A DNA stretch of 64,000 nucleotides from Plut-88900 sp963668115. Lineage in GTDB: Bacteria > Chloroflexota > Dehalococcoidia > Plut-88900. The stretch spans positions 2,046,001 through 2,110,000 of the forward strand of contig OY764147.1 in assembly GCA_963668115.1 (NCBI GenBank), in the 5' to 3' direction. Below the pieces are notes generated by a model, which had not been told where the DNA came from, made no database searches, and was given only the letters and a program-made list of their open reading frames with translations. Every line of letters begins with the position of its first letter. The stretch's first letter is position 1. The position numbers and the translations under genes are program-made. Below, piece by piece: positions 26,214 to 35,011 of this stretch.

Positions 26214-27464
26214 CTACTTCTCCTGGTTGCACCAGTCCAGCGCCGCCATCGCATACGTCTTCGCCAGCTGCACCATGCTCGGCACTACGACGTAGGAGTC
26301 CGGCTCTCCCTTCTGGTCCCGACCGTTCTCCGCCCCCATCAGGCACACAGGGATGCCCGCCTCCCAGATGTGGCAGCTGTCGTTGCCTGCGTACGACTGC
26401 GTCAGAATAGCCCCGACCTTGTCCGGTGCCCTACCCGACACCCTCCTGTACGCCTTCTCCAGGTTCTGCACTATCACGTTGTCCTTCGGCACGTCCAGCG
26501 GGTTCATGAACTCGGTCATTACCTTGTACTCGGGCGGAACGGGCGTCACGATTTCGTACTCGAAGTTCGGGTCCTCTTCCTTGAACTTGCTCATGACCCG
26601 GTCCAGGTCGGCCTTCACCGTGACGTGGGACTGGCCGGGGACGATCCGGGCATCGACTATCACCGTGCAGTAGTCGCAGGTGAAATTTGGCCCCTTCAGG
26701 TCGTGGTTCCTACCCCGACCACCGATTATCGTCCCGCAGATGATCCTGGGGAGATCTGGCAGGTCGGGTCTGTGATCGTAGGTAAAGTCCACGTTCTTGA
26801 TTGCGGGAATCGCCTTGGTCATCATCTCCAGCGCATCGACGGCTAGGTGAGACCGGCTCACGTGCTGTGAGAGGCCAATGGTGCTGATAGCCAGCTCTAC
26901 CACCCCGGCGTGGGTTGTCATGATGTTGTCACCGTCACCCGTGGGCTCCGCCACATAAGCCCCATCCGTCCTAAGCCCCTGTTTCAGCGCATATACCGTC
27001 CCGACACCCCCCTGCAGCTCGCCAACCACGCACGCCACCACCAGGTCGCCCTTCATCGGGGCCTTGGCTTTCCGGATCGCTTCGGCGGCGGTGATGATGG
27101 CGGTCACACCGCCCTTCATGTTGTTGACGCCCGCTCCGTAGAGCCGGTCGCCTTCCCAGCTTGGCGTGAACGGCTCCCGGACCCAGCCCATGGCCAGCGG
27201 GTCGATGTCGATGTGGCCATTCAGCATCAGGCTCTTCCCCCCACCCGACCCCTTCAACGTCGCTATCGTCTGGTACCGACCCGGCTCAACCTCTTGCAGA
27301 TCAACCTCATAGCCTCGGCGCTGGAAGAATCGAGCCAGGAACCGGGCGACCTTCTGTTCCTCGGTCTTGAAGCTGGGGATGGATATCAGGTCGCTGGCCA
27401 GTTTGACGGTCTGCTCGGTCTTGATCTGGCGCAGCACGCGCTCCTCAACGGCATGGTCAACCAT
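26214..27464 (-). CDS. M20-fold protein with altered metal site (3 of 3)
   Basis: This is the first gene of the M20 trio, with 416 residues. It carries LNGHIDIDP (His 84), GAGVNNMKGGV (Asn 115 in place of Asp), VVGELQGGVGT (Leu 150 in place of the metal Glu) and VAEPTG. Its C-terminal motif is KGEPDSYVV, lacking the metal His. The last 30 bases before the stop are followed by copy 2 after 25 bp. A 120-bp gap upstream probably holds the promoter of the trio, although no clear hexamers are visible. Confidence 0.78.
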   Translation of the reverse strand: MVDHAVEERVLRQIKTEQTVKLASDLISIPSFKTEEQKVARFLARFFQRRGYEVDLQEVEPGRYQTIATLKGSGGGKSLMLNGHIDIDPLAMGWVREPFTPSWEGDRLYGAGVNNMKGGVTAIITAAEAIRKAKAPMKGDLVVACVVGELQGGVGTVYALKQGLRTDGAYVAEPTGDGDNIMTTHAGVVELAISTIGLSQHVSRSHLAVDALEMMTKAIPAIKNVDFTYDHRPDLPDLPRIICGTIIGGRGRNHDLKGPNFTCDYCTVIVDARIVPGQSHVTVKADLDRVMSKFKEEDPNFEYEIVTPVPPEYKVMTEFMNPLDVPKDNVIVQNLEKAYRRVSGRAPDKVGAILTQSYAGNDSCHIWEAGIPVCLMGAENGRDQKGEPDSYVVVPSMVQLAKTYAMAALDWCNQEK

Positions 27465-27585
27465 TGCTACCTCCCGAGACGGGTGAATTCATGTTCAGAA
27501 AGACCTTAACGCCTCTCCTTAAGGCCGCCGTGAGTATAGTCTCTCCCCCCGATCTTTAACAAGACGAACCAGCGGATGCCACCTC

Positions 27586-27957
27586 CTACCGGTTGCTCGT
27601 CCCCTCAGTCCCGTCTATCTCCACCGCCTCCCGGATTATCCGCCCGACATCTGGGTTATCTAGCTCACCTGCACCCCTGATCTTCACGTGCCTCATCCGC
27701 TTCCCCGTCCCCTCGATCAATCCCTCCGGGTTCGGCAGCAGGGCCCCTTGCCACAACCCCAACGTCACGTACCTGTCCCCCTGGGAGGCAATGTAGAAAA
27801 TCCTCAACTTCTTCTCGAAACAGGGATTGCCCCACTTGATCGACTCCCGTAACCCAGGCTCAGCATCCAGGAACATCCGCCGCAGCTCTACGGCCAAGGG
27901 CCTGAGCCTGAGCTCGACGCCCTGCAGCCAATCATCGAATGTTTTATTCGCAAGCAT
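27586..27957 (-). CDS. DUF1801 family protein
   Basis: A 123-residue protein with the DUF1801 (YdhG-like) plan: an N-terminal helix, LRRMFLDAEPGLRESIKWGNPCFEKKLRIFYIASQGDRYVTLGLWQGALL, and a C-terminal KRMRHVKIRGAGEL strand. The WGNPCF motif is characteristic. The fold is frataxin/YjbR-like, and function is unknown. It sits 17 bp downstream of the ureohydrolase on the same strand. Confidence 0.8.
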   Translation of the reverse strand: MLANKTFDDWLQGVELRLRPLAVELRRMFLDAEPGLRESIKWGNPCFEKKLRIFYIASQGDRYVTLGLWQGALLPNPEGLIEGTGKRMRHVKIRGAGELDNPDVGRIIREAVEIDGTEGTSNR

Positions 27958-27974
27958 GGCAGTCGCCCCGCGAC

Positions 27975-28931
27975 TTATTTGTCCTCGGGCGCCAGCGTCA
28001 ATAGGAACTGCAACACAAGGTTCGCCGCCAACAGCGAGGTTATCTCCGAGGTGTCATAGGCCGGAGCAACTTCCACCAGGTCGAATCCCACCGCTCCGAC
28101 ACCCTTCAACCCCTTCACCAGCGCCATCGCCTCGCGACTCGTCAGCCCCGCAACTTCCGGTGTACCCGTTCCCGGTGCAAACCCCGGGTCCACGCTGTCG
28201 ATGTCGTAGGAGATGTGCACCGGCGTACCCTTCGTAGCCGCCTTTATCCTCTCGATTGTCGCATCGACTCCCGTCGCCCAGAACTCTTCCCCAGTGATCA
28301 CCGTGATGCCCGCCTCCCTGACGTTCTCCACTATCCCCATCGACGGCCGACCCCGTATCCCCACCTGCACCGACGTGGTCGGGTCCATGATGCCCTCGTC
28401 CGAGGCTATACGGAACATGGTGCCGTGGTGCAGGGGCATGTCCTTGGGAGGCTCCCAGAAGTCGGGGTGGGCGTCGAAGTGGACTAGGGAGATCTTCCCG
28501 TGCTTCTTGTACAGCGCCCTCAGTATCGGCAGCGACACCGTGTGATCACCCCCGAGACACACGGGAAACACGTCATGCGAGATGATCTCCGAAACTGCGT
28601 TCTCGATGCGCCTGACCGCCTCCTCTATGTACCCGTAGGTCAGCTCGATATCGCCGTAGTCGACGATGCGCAGGCTCTTGAACGGCTCCCTGAGTTCCGC
28701 TTCGTCCAAACCGTGCAGTCCGACGTGCATCGACGCCGTACGTATCCCCCGTGGCCCGAACCTCGCCCCTGGGCGAATAATCGTCCCCAGGTCCAGCGGC
28801 AGCCCGACCACGGCCACGTCGGCCCTGGACAGGTCGCGTGTGCCGGGTACTTGCATAAAGGTGCTGGGACTGCCGTACCGTGGCCCGTCCTGCCAGGCCT
28901 CGGGCATCAACCGGTCTTCAGATTTGCCCAT
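27975..28931 (-). CDS. ureohydrolase (agmatinase/arginase family)
   Basis: This 318-residue protein belongs to the Mn-dependent ureohydrolase family, which releases urea or a related product from guanidino compounds. All metal-binding motifs are intact: CLGGDHTVSLPI near residue 108, VHFDAHPDFWEP near 130 and ISYDIDSVDPGFAPGTGTPEVAGLTSRE near 220, with HHGTMFR between. The sequence does not tell agmatinase from guanidinobutyrase, formiminoglutamase or another guanidine hydrolase. The gene is divergent from an amidohydrolase and followed by DUF1801. Confidence 0.87.
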   Translation of the reverse strand: MGKSEDRLMPEAWQDGPRYGSPSTFMQVPGTRDLSRADVAVVGLPLDLGTIIRPGARFGPRGIRTASMHVGLHGLDEAELREPFKSLRIVDYGDIELTYGYIEEAVRRIENAVSEIISHDVFPVCLGGDHTVSLPILRALYKKHGKISLVHFDAHPDFWEPPKDMPLHHGTMFRIASDEGIMDPTTSVQVGIRGRPSMGIVENVREAGITVITGEEFWATGVDATIERIKAATKGTPVHISYDIDSVDPGFAPGTGTPEVAGLTSREAMALVKGLKGVGAVGFDLVEVAPAYDTSEITSLLAANLVLQFLLTLAPEDK

Positions 28932-28932
28932 G

Positions 28933-28938
28933 TATAAT
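28933..28938 (+). promoter_or_regulatory. -10-like element upstream of the amidohydrolase
   Basis: TATAAT in the divergent gap, about 105 bp before ATG 29044 and two bases before the ureohydrolase start codon on the other strand. No clear -35 hexamer. Confidence 0.35.
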
Positions 28939-29043
28939 GACTCCGACTATCGTTTTTCAATCCGCCCATTCCGTAGAATGTTAGCATACGAGCGACGGAT
29001 GCACGGGAGGAGTGGCGGGGTAAGACAGTCCAGGAGGTTTCTC

Positions 29044-30174
29044 ATGCCGACAACCCTAACCGGAGACTACGTTTCGGCTGACGGGCACGTGGTCGAGCCC
29101 CGGGACCTGTTCACCTCCCGCATGGACAGTAAAATGGCCGCGAAAGCCCCCCACATCGAGTCCCGGGACTCCGGCGACTTCTATGTGATGGAGGGCTTCG
29201 GAGAGTTCGCCATCGGCCTATCCGGCGAGGGTACCGCCGCCACTGACAAGGCCGAGGGCCGAGATATCCACATGGCCGGCCTCCGATACGACGATACCCG
29301 CCCCGGCGCCTGGGACCCCGTCGAGCGACTCAAGGACCAGGACCTCGATGGCATACGAGCAGAGATTATGTACCCCGGCGTCTTCGGCCTCTGGTGCTAC
29401 AACGCCTCCGACGCCGACCTCCACGTCGAAATCGTCCGCGTCTACAACGATTGGATCGCCGAGTTCAGCGCCTCCTCCCCCGACCGCCTCATGGGAGTCG
29501 GCATCCTCCCCATGCGGGGCTCCACCGAGAGCAAGATCACCGAGGTCGAGAGGTGCGCCAGGCTCGGGCTCAGGTCCGTCATGCTTCCCCTGGAGGTCGA
29601 GGGCGGCTACGTCAACATGGAGGGCGGCGACAGGCTTTGGGCTGCTTTGCAGGACGTTGGCTTGCCTCTCGGGTTTCACGTCGGCTCCAGCACCAAGTCT
29701 GTTAGCGCGGACAAATACCGCAGCCTGGGCGTCGGGGTTGCGGTTATCGAGCAGAAAATATGCGCCGTGGCCCGTGGCCTCACCGACCTAATCCTCTCCG
29801 GTGTCCCCCAAGCCTTCCCCGGCCTCCGCTTCGTCATGGCCGAGGGCGGCATCGGCTGGATCCCGAGCGTCATGCGCCTCAACGACCACTGGTGGGAGGA
29901 TCACCGACACTGGATGGAGCCCAAGCTGGAAGAGCCCCCCAGCAGCTACTTCTTCCGCCAGTTCTGGGCTACCTTCGAGGATGACCGCGCGGGTCTCTTA
30001 ACCCGTGAACTCCTTGGCGTCGACCGCCTGATGTGGGGCTCCGACTACCCCCACCCCGAGGGTGTATTCCCCTTCTCCCGGCAGCAAATCGCCAAGGACT
30101 TCCATGACATCCCCGAACACGAAACGGTCAAGATAGTCGGGGAGAACGCGGCGGCACTGTACGGGCTGAACTAG
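29044..30174 (+). CDS. amidohydrolase-2 family metal-dependent hydrolase
   Basis: This 376-residue TIM-barrel protein belongs to the amidohydrolase-2 (ACMSD-like) family of decarboxylases and hydrolases. Family features: SADGHVVEP near residue 9 (Asp-x-His metal motif), LGFHVGSS near 217 with the metal His, MAEGGIGWIPSVMRLNDHWW near 265 and MWGSDYPHPEGVFPFSR near 330 with the catalytic Asp. ATG 29044 follows CAGGAGG; a much longer reading frame upstream runs antisense to the ureohydrolase and is rejected. The substrate is unknown. Its stop codon overlaps the end of the first cupin gene, which converges on it. Confidence 0.85.
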   Translation: MPTTLTGDYVSADGHVVEPRDLFTSRMDSKMAAKAPHIESRDSGDFYVMEGFGEFAIGLSGEGTAATDKAEGRDIHMAGLRYDDTRPGAWDPVERLKDQDLDGIRAEIMYPGVFGLWCYNASDADLHVEIVRVYNDWIAEFSASSPDRLMGVGILPMRGSTESKITEVERCARLGLRSVMLPLEVEGGYVNMEGGDRLWAALQDVGLPLGFHVGSSTKSVSADKYRSLGVGVAVIEQKICAVARGLTDLILSGVPQAFPGLRFVMAEGGIGWIPSVMRLNDHWWEDHRHWMEPKLEEPPSSYFFRQFWATFEDDRAGLLTRELLGVDRLMWGSDYPHPEGVFPFSRQQIAKDFHDIPEHETVKIVGENAAALYGLN

Positions 30175-31004
30175 TACACCCAGGCTTCTGGGATGGGGCC
30201 GGTGGGCGGGTAACCACCCTGCTCGTCATGCGTCTCATCCCCTACCAACGGAGGGTTGAACACCGCCATCAGGTAGACCTCGGTATCTGCGCTCATCCTG
30301 TGCCGGTCCCTCGGCCCGACCACGTACAAGCTCCCCGGCGACAACTCCCACTTCTCCCCCGTGCTCTTGTCCTCCACCGACCCCTCGCCCTCAATGATGT
30401 AGTTGGCCTCCACGTGGTTCCGGTACCACAGGTTGGCCCCCGAGTTGGCCGGCGGCCGGGCAGTGGATATCGTGAACCCGCACCCGTCCGCCTGCGTCAG
30501 GTAGCGACGGGCCTCCGTCCCAACGTGCTTGATGCCCACCGCTCGTGCCTCACTCCGAGTCCTGACGTACATGGTTTGGCCGTCGGGCCCCTGCCAGGCC
30601 GGGGGAATATCGCCCGTCGGGGGAAAGGCGCCATCGGCATCGTGTCTCTCGTTGCCCAGGACGGCGGGACAGAACACGCTGACCAGGTGCACGTCGGACT
30701 TGGCCGTGAGACGATGCCGGTCCCTGGGCCCGACCATGTATAGAGACCCGCCTTTCAGGTCCCAGCTTTTGCCCGCCGTAATGTCGTCGACCTGGATAAC
30801 CCCGCTCACTATGAAGTTAGCCTCCACGTGGTTCTTGTACCACAGGTCGATGGAAAAACCGGTAGAGAAGTACACGTCCGACAGCGAGAAGCCGCAGGCG
30901 TCGGCCTTGGTCAGCATCCTTAAAGATCGCAGAGACATGTCTCCGTCACTGCGCACCATCTCGTTCTCCGTCCCCGCTATGTCCTGGTGCGTTCTCACGA
31001 ACAT
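30171..31004 (-). CDS. double EctC-like cupin protein, copy 1
   Basis: This 277-residue protein consists of two ectoine-synthase-like cupin domains in tandem. The N half reads WYKNHVEANFIVSG, then GGSLYMVGPRDRHR; the C half WYRNHVEANYIIEGEG, then PGSLYVVGPRDRHR. In each half Glu, Tyr and His stand 28 and 8 residues apart, exactly as Glu57, Tyr85 and His93, the iron ligands of EctC. Ends of both halves keep the EctC pattern VFNPPLVGDETHDEQGGYPP. Single EctC is about 130 residues. ATG 31004 follows GAGGATG. It is the last gene of the five-copy array. A synthase role is not proven; ectA, ectB and ectD are absent here. Confidence 0.8.
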   Translation of the reverse strand: MFVRTHQDIAGTENEMVRSDGDMSLRSLRMLTKADACGFSLSDVYFSTGFSIDLWYKNHVEANFIVSGVIQVDDITAGKSWDLKGGSLYMVGPRDRHRLTAKSDVHLVSVFCPAVLGNERHDADGAFPPTGDIPPAWQGPDGQTMYVRTRSEARAVGIKHVGTEARRYLTQADGCGFTISTARPPANSGANLWYRNHVEANYIIEGEGSVEDKSTGEKWELSPGSLYVVGPRDRHRMSADTEVYLMAVFNPPLVGDETHDEQGGYPPTGPIPEAWVY

Positions 31005-31092
31005 GATTTCATCCTCAATTACAGTGGCCGCCCACACCCGACGCTTCCAGGTGCGAGCGGCCACCCTGTCTCATGGACTATGTACCCTTTGG

Positions 31093-31926
31093 CTACGGTC
31101 GCCAGGCCTCCGGAATGGGGCCCGTGGGCGGGTAGCCGCCCTGGTCGTCGTGCGTCTCTCCGCCGTAGATCGGCGGGTTGAACACGCTCATAAGGTAGAA
31201 CCCCGTGCTGGAAGTAAGCTGGTGCGGGTCCTTTGGCCCGACCACGTACAGCGTCCCCGGCCCAACGTCCCACTTCTTACCCGTGTTCTTCTCTTCCAGG
31301 GTGCCCTCACCCTCGAAGATGTAGTTCGCCTCCACGTGGTTCTGGTACCACAGCACGATCCCCTGGCCCGCGGGCGCCCGCGGCGTCGAGATGGTGAATC
31401 CGCATTCGTCGTCATGAGTCAGGTAGCGGTACGCCTTGGTCCGACCGTGGCTGATCCCCACCACCCGCGTCTCCGACAGCCGCCTGACAAACATCGTCCG
31501 TCCGTTCTCACCCTGCCAGGCCGGAGGGATGTCCCCAGTCGGCGGGTAGGAGCCGTCGGCGTCATGCCTCTCGTTGCCCACCGTCGCGGGACAGAACACG
31601 CTCACTATGTGACAGTCGGTCTTAGCCGTCCCCCGATGCCGATCCCTCGGCCCGACCACGTACAGGTCTCCCGCGCTCAGGGTCCAGCTGTTGCCACTCG
31701 AAAGCTCCGTCACCTCCATCTCCCCCGACACCAGCAGGTTCCCCTCCACGTGGTTCTTGTACCACAGGTCTGCACTGAATCCCGCGGATATCCTCACGTC
31801 CGAAAAGGAGAAGCCGCACCCGTCGTCCTTGGTCAGCAACCGCCTACCCTGTAGCCTCCCTCCGTCCTTCTCCACCAACATCTCTTTGTTGGTCCCGTTC
31901 AGGTCATCGACTCTTCTCACGAACAT
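31093..31926 (-). CDS. double EctC-like cupin protein, copy 2
   Basis: Second member of the array, also 277 residues from ATG 31926 after GGAGGTGGAACC. The N domain has WYKNHVEGNLLVSGEM and AGDLYVVGPRDRHRG; the C domain has WYQNHVEANYIFEGEGTLEEKNTGKKWDVGPGTLYVVGPKDPHQ. The C-half Glu-Tyr-His spacing is kept. The C terminus is GGYPPTGPIPEAWRP, shared by most copies. With copies 1 and 3 it forms a subgroup whose N terminus reads MFVRR(V/L)...; copies 4 and 5 differ there. Confidence 0.8.
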   Translation of the reverse strand: MFVRRVDDLNGTNKEMLVEKDGGRLQGRRLLTKDDGCGFSFSDVRISAGFSADLWYKNHVEGNLLVSGEMEVTELSSGNSWTLSAGDLYVVGPRDRHRGTAKTDCHIVSVFCPATVGNERHDADGSYPPTGDIPPAWQGENGRTMFVRRLSETRVVGISHGRTKAYRYLTHDDECGFTISTPRAPAGQGIVLWYQNHVEANYIFEGEGTLEEKNTGKKWDVGPGTLYVVGPKDPHQLTSSTGFYLMSVFNPPIYGGETHDDQGGYPPTGPIPEAWRP

Positions 31927-31948
31927 GGTTCCACCTCCGGATTGGTCT

Positions 31949-32782
31949 CTACGGCCTCCAGGCCTCGGGGATCGGCCCCGACGGCGTGTAAGTGCCCTCT
32001 TCGTCGTGCGTCTCATGCCCGACCAGCGGCGGGTTGAACACGCTCAGCAGGTATGTGTCGCTGAACTTCACCGTCTGGTGCCTGTCCTTCGGCCCGACGA
32101 AGTACATCGTGCCGGGGGCCAAGTCCCACTTCTCGCCGGTGGTCAGGTCTTCCACCGTGCCCTCGCCTTCCAGGATGTAGTTTGCTTCCACGTGGTTCTT
32201 GTACCAGAGCACGATGCCCTTGCCCGCCGGAGACCGCGGCGTCGACATGGTGAACCCGCACCCTTCCGGCTGGTTGAGGTACCGGTATGCCGTCGACTTC
32301 CCGTGGCTGATCCCGACCACCTTCGTGTCCGCCAGCCGCTTGACGAACATGGTTCGCCCATTTTCCCCCTGCCATTCGGGTGGGAGTTCTCCCGTGGGCG
32401 GATAGGAGCCGTCGGCGTCATGGGTCTCGGTGCCCAGCGTGGCGGGGTTGAAGACGCTGACCACGTGGACGTCGCTGTTCGCCGTCAGCCGGTGCTTGTC
32501 CTTCGGCCCGACCACGTACAGATCACCGGCCCCCAGGTCCCAGCTGTCACCGTTGACTAGGTTGTCCACGTGCAGGTCGCCGCTTACCACAAGGTTCCCT
32601 TCCACGTGGTTCTTGTACCACAGGTCGATAACCCAGCCCTCGGAAATCCTGACGTCCGACATCGAGAATCCGGCGCCATCCGCCTTCGTCACTAAGCGTC
32701 TTGACTGTAGCCTCTTGTTCCCGTCGGTCTTGACCATCTCCTTGTCGGTCCCGGCCAAGTCCTCCAGCCTTCTTACGAACAT
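31949..32782 (-). CDS. double EctC-like cupin protein, copy 3
   Basis: Third array member, 277 residues from ATG 32782, preceded by GGAGGTGATGTC. The N domain reads LAGTDKEM, WYKNHVEGNLVVSGDL and AGDLYVVGPKDKHRL; the C domain WYKNHVEANYILEGEGTVEDLTTGEKWDLAPGTMYFVGPKDRHQT. EctC-like ligand triads are present in both halves. It starts 79 bp from copy 4, the longest gap before the IS insertion. Its plus-strand composition lies at the switch described in the findings. Confidence 0.8.
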   Translation of the reverse strand: MFVRRLEDLAGTDKEMVKTDGNKRLQSRRLVTKADGAGFSMSDVRISEGWVIDLWYKNHVEGNLVVSGDLHVDNLVNGDSWDLGAGDLYVVGPKDKHRLTANSDVHVVSVFNPATLGTETHDADGSYPPTGELPPEWQGENGRTMFVKRLADTKVVGISHGKSTAYRYLNQPEGCGFTMSTPRSPAGKGIVLWYKNHVEANYILEGEGTVEDLTTGEKWDLAPGTMYFVGPKDRHQTVKFSDTYLLSVFNPPLVGHETHDEEGTYTPSGPIPEAWRP

Positions 32783-32861
32783 GACATCACCTCCAGATTC
32801 CAATTCATGTGAATATCGCGGGCACAGTCTACCTGAAATACTCGCAGCGGACACACACTGG

Positions 32862-33695
32862 CTAGGGTCTCCAGGCCTCGGGGAGGGAGCCGGTGGGGGG
32901 ATAGCCGCCTTGGTCATCGTGGGTCTCATTTCCGACGAGAGGCGGGTTGAATACGCTCACCAGGGCGAAGGCGGTGTCAAATGACATCAAGTGCCTGTCC
33001 CTCGGGCCGACGAAGTACATCGAACCCGGGGCGAGGACCCACTTTTCGCCCGTGTTCAGGTCCTCGACGGAACCCTGGCCTTCCAGGACGTAGTTGGCCT
33101 CGACGTGGTTCTTGTACCAAAGCTCCATCCCGTGGCCCTTGGTGGCGCGAGGGTGGGAGATGGTGAAGCCGCATTCGTCGGCCTGGGTGATGTAGCGGAA
33201 GGCCTGAGCGCCCGTGCCCCGGACCCCGACGGCGTGGGCGTCGGCCTGTCGCTTGACGAACATGGTGTGGCCGGATTCGCCTGCCCAGGCTGGGGGCAGG
33301 TCGCCGGTTGGGGGGTATGCGCCGTCTTCGTCAGGGGTCTCGGCGCCAGTCAGGGCAGGGTTGAAGATGGTGACGGCGTGCATCTCGCTGTTAGTTACTA
33401 CGTGGTGCTTGTCCTTCGGGCCGACGACGTACACATCACCTGCCCCGACATCCCAGCTGTTGCCGGTGGCGTACTCGGTGATGGTGGCGCTGCCGGAGAC
33501 TACGAGGGTGGCCTCGACGTGGTTCTTGTAGTGGACGTCCAGGGACCAGCCTGCGGAGAGGATGACGTCGGCGAGGGAGAATCCGGCGCCGTCATCCCTG
33601 GTGACGAGTCGGACGGCGCGGAGCCAGCGGTCTCCGTCCTGCCATTTGACTTCCTTGTCGGTGCCTGCTAGCTGGTCGAGGGTCCTTACGAACAT
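32862..33695 (-). CDS. double EctC-like cupin protein, copy 4
   Basis: Fourth array member, 277 residues from ATG 33695 after AGGAGGACACCCGAT. Ligand triads are Glu61/Tyr89/His97 in the N domain (HYKNHVEATLVVSG, AGDVYVVGPKDKHH) and Glu199/Tyr227/His235 in the C domain (WYKNHVEANYVLEGQG, PGSMYFVGPRDRHL). The spacing of 28 and 8 residues equals that of EctC. The N-terminal MFVRTLDQLAGTDKEVKWQDGDRWLRAVRLV resembles the EctC N terminus closely. Copies 4 and 5 are the nearest pair; an IS5-type element separates them. Confidence 0.82.
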   Translation of the reverse strand: MFVRTLDQLAGTDKEVKWQDGDRWLRAVRLVTRDDGAGFSLADVILSAGWSLDVHYKNHVEATLVVSGSATITEYATGNSWDVGAGDVYVVGPKDKHHVVTNSEMHAVTIFNPALTGAETPDEDGAYPPTGDLPPAWAGESGHTMFVKRQADAHAVGVRGTGAQAFRYITQADECGFTISHPRATKGHGMELWYKNHVEANYVLEGQGSVEDLNTGEKWVLAPGSMYFVGPRDRHLMSFDTAFALVSVFNPPLVGNETHDDQGGYPPTGSLPEAWRP

Positions 33696-33783
33696 ATCGG
33701 GTGTCCTCCTGATTTGGGGAAGTTTGTGTGACTAACCTTGCTCTCCGCTTGGATCACCCTCACCCTAGCCTTCTCCCCTCAGA

Positions 33784-34986
33784 GAGACCTTTGCGTAACT
33801 GTGGGCATTGTGCTGGAGGGAGGTATTTTCCTTGGAACTGTCGATATCGAATGGTGAGGTTAGCGACTTATCGTCGTTACTTCAGTCCTGAACAGTCTAT
33901 TTTTTGGGCTGTCCGGTGGATTCTCGCCTCTTTAGCCCATATCTCACCCCTGTAAGCTCACGTTCCTACGAGGCTTATACGGTCAGCCCTACGCAGGTTG
34001 TAGGCTATGCACTTCAACCACATCTCCGTCGTATTCCTCTCCAGGCCTATGTATCGTACCCGGCTGTACCTGTAGGTCCTCTTCAGTGTCCCGAACACTT
34101 TCTCCACCTTGGACCTCACCCTTGATATCAGCTCGTTCCGCTCCTTGTCTCCTTCGCTTACTTCAGGATGGTGCTTGTTCCCCCTCTTCATTATCCCGTC
34201 CTCTATCCCCATCGACTTCAGCCTTTGTCTCCTCTCATGGGTGTCGTAGGCCCGGTCTGCATATACCGCCTTCTCATCTCCTGAGATCAACTCGTCGGCT
34301 ACTTCCGTGTCGTTGACATTTGCCGCCGTCATCACCGCCTTCCGTATCAGTCCACTCTCCTTATCCACCCCTATATGCACCTTGTATCCGTAGTGATACC
34401 GTCCACCTTTACGGGTCCATGCCGCATCCCTGTCCGTAGCTTCCTCCTTCCTGACCACCCGCCTGCCCTGGGACTCCACCAGCGTCGCATCCATCAGTGT
34501 CCCTCCCTTCACCACCATTCCCCTCTCCTCCAACTGCCGGCTCAACTCCTTCATCAACCTCTCCACCAGCCTCTTCTCCGTCAATATCCCCCGGAACCGA
34601 CTGATCGTCGAGTGATCCGGCGTGTCGTCCTGAAGCCCCAGCCCCACAAAGCGCCGGAACGATATCCGGTCCCCAAGGGCTTCCTCCATCTGAGGGTCCG
34701 ACAGGTTGTACCACTGCTCCAGCAATAGCACCTTTACCATCGTCAACGGCGGGTAGCTCGGCCTCCCTTCACTGGCCGAATACACCCCCTCCACCAAACT
34801 GCTGAACCTTCCCCAGTCCACGGCCTCGTTGATCCGCTCCAACTGGTGGTTGCTTCCCAACCCCTCCGGCAGCAACGACTCTGCCAATGACGGTTGCCCT
34901 AGTTCTCGATGCATTCCACCCTCCTCATCCTTTGCCTTCTTGCCACCCTATTGTCGCCTCTGCTACTTGGGTTATGCAAAGGTCTC
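33784..34986 (-). mobile_element. IS5-type insertion sequence, 1203 bp
   Basis: Terminal inverted repeats GAGACCTTTGC(G/A)TAAC are found at 33784-33799 and, inverted, at 34971-34986, with one mismatch over 16 bp. The flanks carry CTCAGA on both sides (33778-33783 and 34987-34992), a probable target duplication. The element holds one transposase gene and appears complete. It sits in the middle of a palindrome CTTCTCCCCTC...GGGAGAGGGG between cupin copies 4 and 5. Confidence 0.85.
33958..34914 (-). CDS. IS5-family DDE transposase
   Basis: A 318-residue transposase. The N-terminal DUF772-like part (PPLTMVKVLLLEQWYNLSDPQMEEALGDRISFRRFVGL) is followed by the DDE catalytic core: MDATLVES (Asp about 142), VYADRAYD (Asp about 220) and the Glu in RSKVEKVFGTLKRTY (about 271). 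HYGYKVHIGVDKESGLI lies between them. It is intact. It belongs to the IS5 subgroup of the family by these motifs. Confidence 0.92.
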   Translation of the reverse strand: MHRELGQPSLAESLLPEGLGSNHQLERINEAVDWGRFSSLVEGVYSASEGRPSYPPLTMVKVLLLEQWYNLSDPQMEEALGDRISFRRFVGLGLQDDTPDHSTISRFRGILTEKRLVERLMKELSRQLEERGMVVKGGTLMDATLVESQGRRVVRKEEATDRDAAWTRKGGRYHYGYKVHIGVDKESGLIRKAVMTAANVNDTEVADELISGDEKAVYADRAYDTHERRQRLKSMGIEDGIMKRGNKHHPEVSEGDKERNELISRVRSKVEKVFGTLKRTYRYSRVRYIGLERNTTEMWLKCIAYNLRRADRISLVGT

Positions 34987-35011
34987 CTCAGAGGGAGAGG
35001 GGATCAGAAGG

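Noticed and set aside
28666..29043. N-terminal extension of the amidohydrolase
   Set aside because: It lies antisense to the ureohydrolase, and CAGGAGG precedes the internal ATG 29044.
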